In this document: piece by piece, positions 17,196-19,585 of the stretch | How positions within the stretch are numbered: position 1 is the stretch's first letter | Layout: each line of letters begins with the position of its first letter | NCBI RefSeq assembly: GCF_004359215.1 | Contig: NW_027152096.1 | Span: 1-19,585, forward strand | DNA from: Bremia lactucae | Taxonomy: Eukaryota > Oomycota > Peronosporomycetes > Peronosporales > Peronosporaceae | Length of the DNA stretch: 19,585 nt | Reading direction: 5' to 3' | Translations under genes and position numbers: made by a program | Notes under the pieces: model-generated | The model's database searches: none | What the model was told of the DNA's origin: nothing | Seen by the model: the letters and a program-made list of their open reading frames with translations, nothing else

Positions 17196-17576
17196 TTGGT
17201 GGACTGTTGCTCGTCGTCCACAATAGACGATAGCGTCCTAGAAACGGACAAAAAGAATCGGTTCGCTGCTCAAGGCTGGGATGCCTTGAGAGACAGTCCG
17301 TTCGTTGAGGTTCAGTGGAAACATCGCGATGTGTTTCCAAAAAAAGTGCGAGCCGCCTACCAGCAGATAGGGTCATCGGGCACGAGATAGACCTCGAACC
17401 TGGCACCAAATATTGTGTGACCAGGCAATGGCCGTTGCCGAAAGGAAAGGTCGATTATATGGATGAGGTTTTCGATAAGCAAGCCAAGGCGAGACATGTG
17501 CGTGAGAGCAAATCGCCTCACTGCAGCCCGACCTTTTGAGTGCGTAAGCAACAGGTGAATGGCGCGTGGTTCATGC
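17196..17576 (+). pseudogene. Element C RT N-terminal part (fingers)
   Basis: The + strand reads DSVLETDKKNRFAAQGWDAL and WKHRDVFPKKVRAAYQQ. After a frameshift near 17360 come GHEIDLEPGTKYCVTRQWPL, KARHVRESKSPHCSPTF, a TGA at 17537-17539 where a Cys or similar codon is expected, VRK, and (one shift later) GEWRVVHA up to 17576. The next residues of the conserved block (Y-N-K-L-N) are not here. They start at 18308 on the opposite strand, showing an inversion. Confidence 0.88.
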
Positions 17577-18308
17577 AAAGGGTTAATCCGCGTCTGGCTA
17601 TGCCAAGACCGGTGCCTCAACAAGAGATTGCTTCACTGATGTGAGCGCATCGACTTGTTCTTTTAACCAAACCCAATTTGCGTCCTTTTTGAGGAGGTCA
17701 GAAAATGGTTTAGTTTGCTCAGCACAATTCTTGCTATTTTTATGCAAGTAATTAGCGAGCCCTAGGAATTGGCGCAAATCCTTCATATGTCTTAGAATTG
17801 GTCAATCCTTTACTGATGTTACCTTGTCTGGGTCTGCTCGTACACCATCTGTACCTACGATGCAACTCAGCACAGGCATCTCAGGGATCCCTATGACGCA
17901 CTTTGCAAGTTGACGTACAATGAACGTCCTTCAAAGTCTGCAACACAGCGTCTAAATGACGCTTGTGCGACTCTATTGCGCTCAGCCCGTCCTCGACCCT
18001 ACTATGCACGAATACATCGTCAAAATAATAGGGCGCGTAGGCACGGTGCTGACGCATCACGTGAGCCACCACTTAATTGAATGTCGCTGGTGCGTTTTTC
18101 AGCCCTTACGGCATTAAAAGCCACTCCCAAAGCATAACGGTTACTGCCGTTTTGGCTACATCGGACTCTCTCATGAGTACCTGAAAGTAGCCATCCTTCA
18201 AATCCAACGCGGAAATAATAGTTGACTTTCCCATGGAGTTCAACAAGACATCTTTCCGCGGGATTAGTGTTTGCGCCGGTATGGTCGCCGAGTTCAGCTT
18301 AATGTAAA
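17577..18308 (-). pseudogene. Element C RT palm, thumb and connection, inverted in place
   Basis: The minus strand begins YIKLNSATIPAQTLIPRKDV (18308 leftward) and continues LLNSMGKSTIISALDLKDGY, MLWEWLLMP, YYFDDVFVHSR with the catalytic YFDD at 18027-18016, then DLRQFLGLANYLHKNSKNCA (about 17725-17790), VDALTSVKQSLVEAPVLA and PDAD at the left edge. This is exactly the part missing between VVHA (17576) and VVCD (18312) of the + strand pol. It aligns with 6102-6800 of element B in the same strand sense. The polymerase is thus split by inversion. It also contains stops, and about 33 bases beyond the length of the B interval reflect a deletion in B. Confidence 0.93.
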
Positions 18309-18663
18309 GCGTCGTCTGCGATCCAAGAAATTTTGCAATCGGCACCGCGCTCATGCAGAAGGATGACGACGGCGTTGACCGCGTTATCTCTTATCAGTCC
18401 TGGCTTTTAATTGCCGCGGAACTGAATTACCCCGTGCATGACAAAGACCTACTTTCAATAAGTATGCTCTTGTCAAGTTTCGTGTGCACCTACTGGGCAC
18501 CGAACCATTTGTGTTTTATACGGATCACGCATCACTGCGGACCGCAATAAACTCACCGAACCTCTCGCCTAGAACGGCAAAATGGCTCACATTCTTCTCT
18601 GAATTTCATTTCAAAGTCGAATAAAAACCGGGTTAGTCGAATGTCTCGGCTGACGCGTAATCG
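18309..18663 (+). pseudogene. Element C RNase H
   Basis: Coding returns to + with VVCDPRNFAIGTALMQKDDD, then VDRVISYQS and LNYPVHDKDLLS. After a frameshift near 18450 come KYALVKFRVHLLGTEPFVFY, TDHASLRTAINSPNLSPRTA, KWLTFFSEFHFKVE, stops, and SRRPDFEI. The usual CDASD reads CDPRN and the catalytic Glu of KELLA is Asp (KDLLS), so activity would be lost even without the stops. The YTD Asp is intact. Confidence 0.88.
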
Positions 18664-19585
18664 CGCAGACCAGACTTCGAGATTAGACACCAGGAAAGTG
18701 TGTCTAGTGCGAAAGCACAGTTTCTGATTTCAACGTTGGAAGCCTTGAAGGCATACCACGTGACGAGCTCATTGGCCTCGGAGATAAAAGAGAGCTACAG
18801 TCAGGACGACCACTATCGCCTGCTGTTGGATCACTTCGGTGGACGAAAGGTTTCCCTTCCGTCGCACCTAAAAGCTAAGCTAAATCGCTTTAGCTACAGC
18901 GATGGCCTGTAATGGCATCACCTGTCACCTTGTGATCCCTTGAGAATCTATGTGCCTCATGACACAGATCTTAAGCTGATGATCCTTCACGAGCTCCATG
19001 GTGCGCCATCTAGTAGGCATCTGGCCCGTGAAAAGACATTTTTACGAGTGTCAGAGGAATTTTTGTGGCCACATCTATATAGATGGGTGGCCAACTATAT
19101 TCGCTCTTGCGAACAGTGTCAGCGCATTAAGCCTGCACTGTCCAGCAGTGCGCCACTGAAGCCACTACCGAATCTAATCAACTGTTGAAAGTCAGTAAGT
19201 CTGGACTTCATGTTTGGCATGCCGCCGATCATAAGGGTCGGACGGGGCTAGTCGTCTTTCTAGACAGACTGAGCAAAATGGTGCATATCACCATGTAAAA
19301 CATCGATCACAGGCAAGGAGGAAACTCTCTTGTTCCTGATCATGTTTACCGACTACATGGGATGCCCGAGTCCATAGTATCGGTATGGGATCCATGTTTT
19401 ACGTCTGTGTTTGGCGACATGTGTTCGAGCTGCTAGGTAGCAATGTCCACATGTCGACCGCAGATTATCCCTAGACCGATGGACAAACGGAACATGCGAA
19501 TCGGGTCGTGGCGGATGTCTTGCGCACTATAGCAACTCCCAAAGAGTGGAGCAAGCAATTGCCCTTTGTGGAGTTCGCTATAAAT
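18664..19585 (+). pseudogene. Element C integrase, runs off the window
   Basis: The spacer (about 18700-18910) is open: AQFLISTLEALKAYHVTSSL and DDHYRLLLDHFGGRKVSLPS. After a TAA at 18909 the zinc-binding domain follows: HDTDLKLMILHELHGAPSSR, HLAREKTF and YIRSCEQCQRIKP, with the His-His-Cys-Cys ligands all readable. The core starts SLDFMFGMP (first catalytic Asp, codon 19204-19206). A frameshift gives GRTGLVVFLDRLSKMVHIT. Then MPESIVSVWDPCFTSVF shows the second catalytic Asp (SDRD in the family) replaced by Val (codon 19383-19385). A TAG precedes TDGQTEHANRVVADVLRTIA, where the Glu is kept. The window ends in FVEFAIN. The C-terminal region lies outside. Confidence 0.9.

Larger units (their letters stand above)
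15901..19585 (+). mobile_element. Element C, Ty3/gypsy pol of the B family, right end off window
   Basis: Protease, linker, RT start, an inverted RT segment, RNase H and integrase follow in order. The DNA matches element B closely, but on the opposite strand. The copy runs past the window end inside integrase. Its left edge is uncertain: 15756-15900 shows no motif, and 15901-16271 is an open frame that ends with VDSEALLRAQLS, matching the sequence before the B protease. Confidence 0.9.

Noticed and set aside
1..19585. tRNA, rRNA, CRISPR, bacterial operon signals or secreted-effector genes
   Set aside because: No cloverleaf with CCA-type acceptor, no spaced short repeats, no RXLR-type protein behind a signal peptide, and no run of intact genes was seen on either strand.

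Overview
This window looks like repeat-rich eukaryotic DNA. It is most likely from an oomycete of the Phytophthora/Peronospora group. That assignment is an inference from the flavour of the pol proteins, from LTRs that begin TGTAACGGG, and from the density of broken Ty3/gypsy elements. I see no intact host gene, no rRNA, tRNA or CRISPR array, and no bacterial-type operon. Almost everything recognisable is decayed LTR retrotransposon sequence carrying stops and frameshifts. Small features should therefore be read as protein fossils rather than expressed genes.

Layout. 1-1888: unassigned degenerate DNA with some open minus-strand stretches. 1889-2479: a complete LTR (LTR1, + orientation). 2641-4068: a frameshifted, gag-like or accessory ORF on +, with a basic N-terminus, a Ser/Thr-rich stretch, a coiled coil and an Arg/Ser tail. 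About 4060-8240: element B on the minus strand, with protease, linker, reverse transcriptase, RNase H and integrase running right to left. About 8305-8395: a small minus-orientation LTR scrap. 8840-10637: element D on +, AT-rich and comparatively open, with linker, RT and RNase H. 10638-11404: the LTR of element E, then a primer-binding site and the GC-rich E gag (11530-12434). 12490-12829: an inverted partial copy of the E-type LTR. 12846-13176: a truncated LTR of the LTR1 family (LTR2) with a primer-binding site, followed by element F on + (gag, zinc knuckle, protease, linker) to about 15551. 15553-15755: a mosaic of a short gag-like scrap and an inverted protease scrap. About 15900-19585: element C on +, same family as B, running off the window inside integrase.

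The elements appear nested or joined head-to-head and tail-to-tail. B and C are two copies of one family in opposite orientations, which allows comparison. C carries a clean internal inversion (17577-18308) that flips the RT palm, thumb and connection while leaving the RT start and RNase H in place. Both copies have lost the second catalytic Asp of integrase by different substitutions. The E-type LTR and its inverted partial copy form a long inverted repeat of about 340-bp arms around the E gag, which could give a foldback transcript.

The best candidates for something new are the accessory-like ORF at 2641-4068, which lies tail-to-tail with the end of the B integrase and has no zinc knuckle, and the precise intra-pol inversion in C. 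Nothing here can be called a demonstrated new system from sequence alone.
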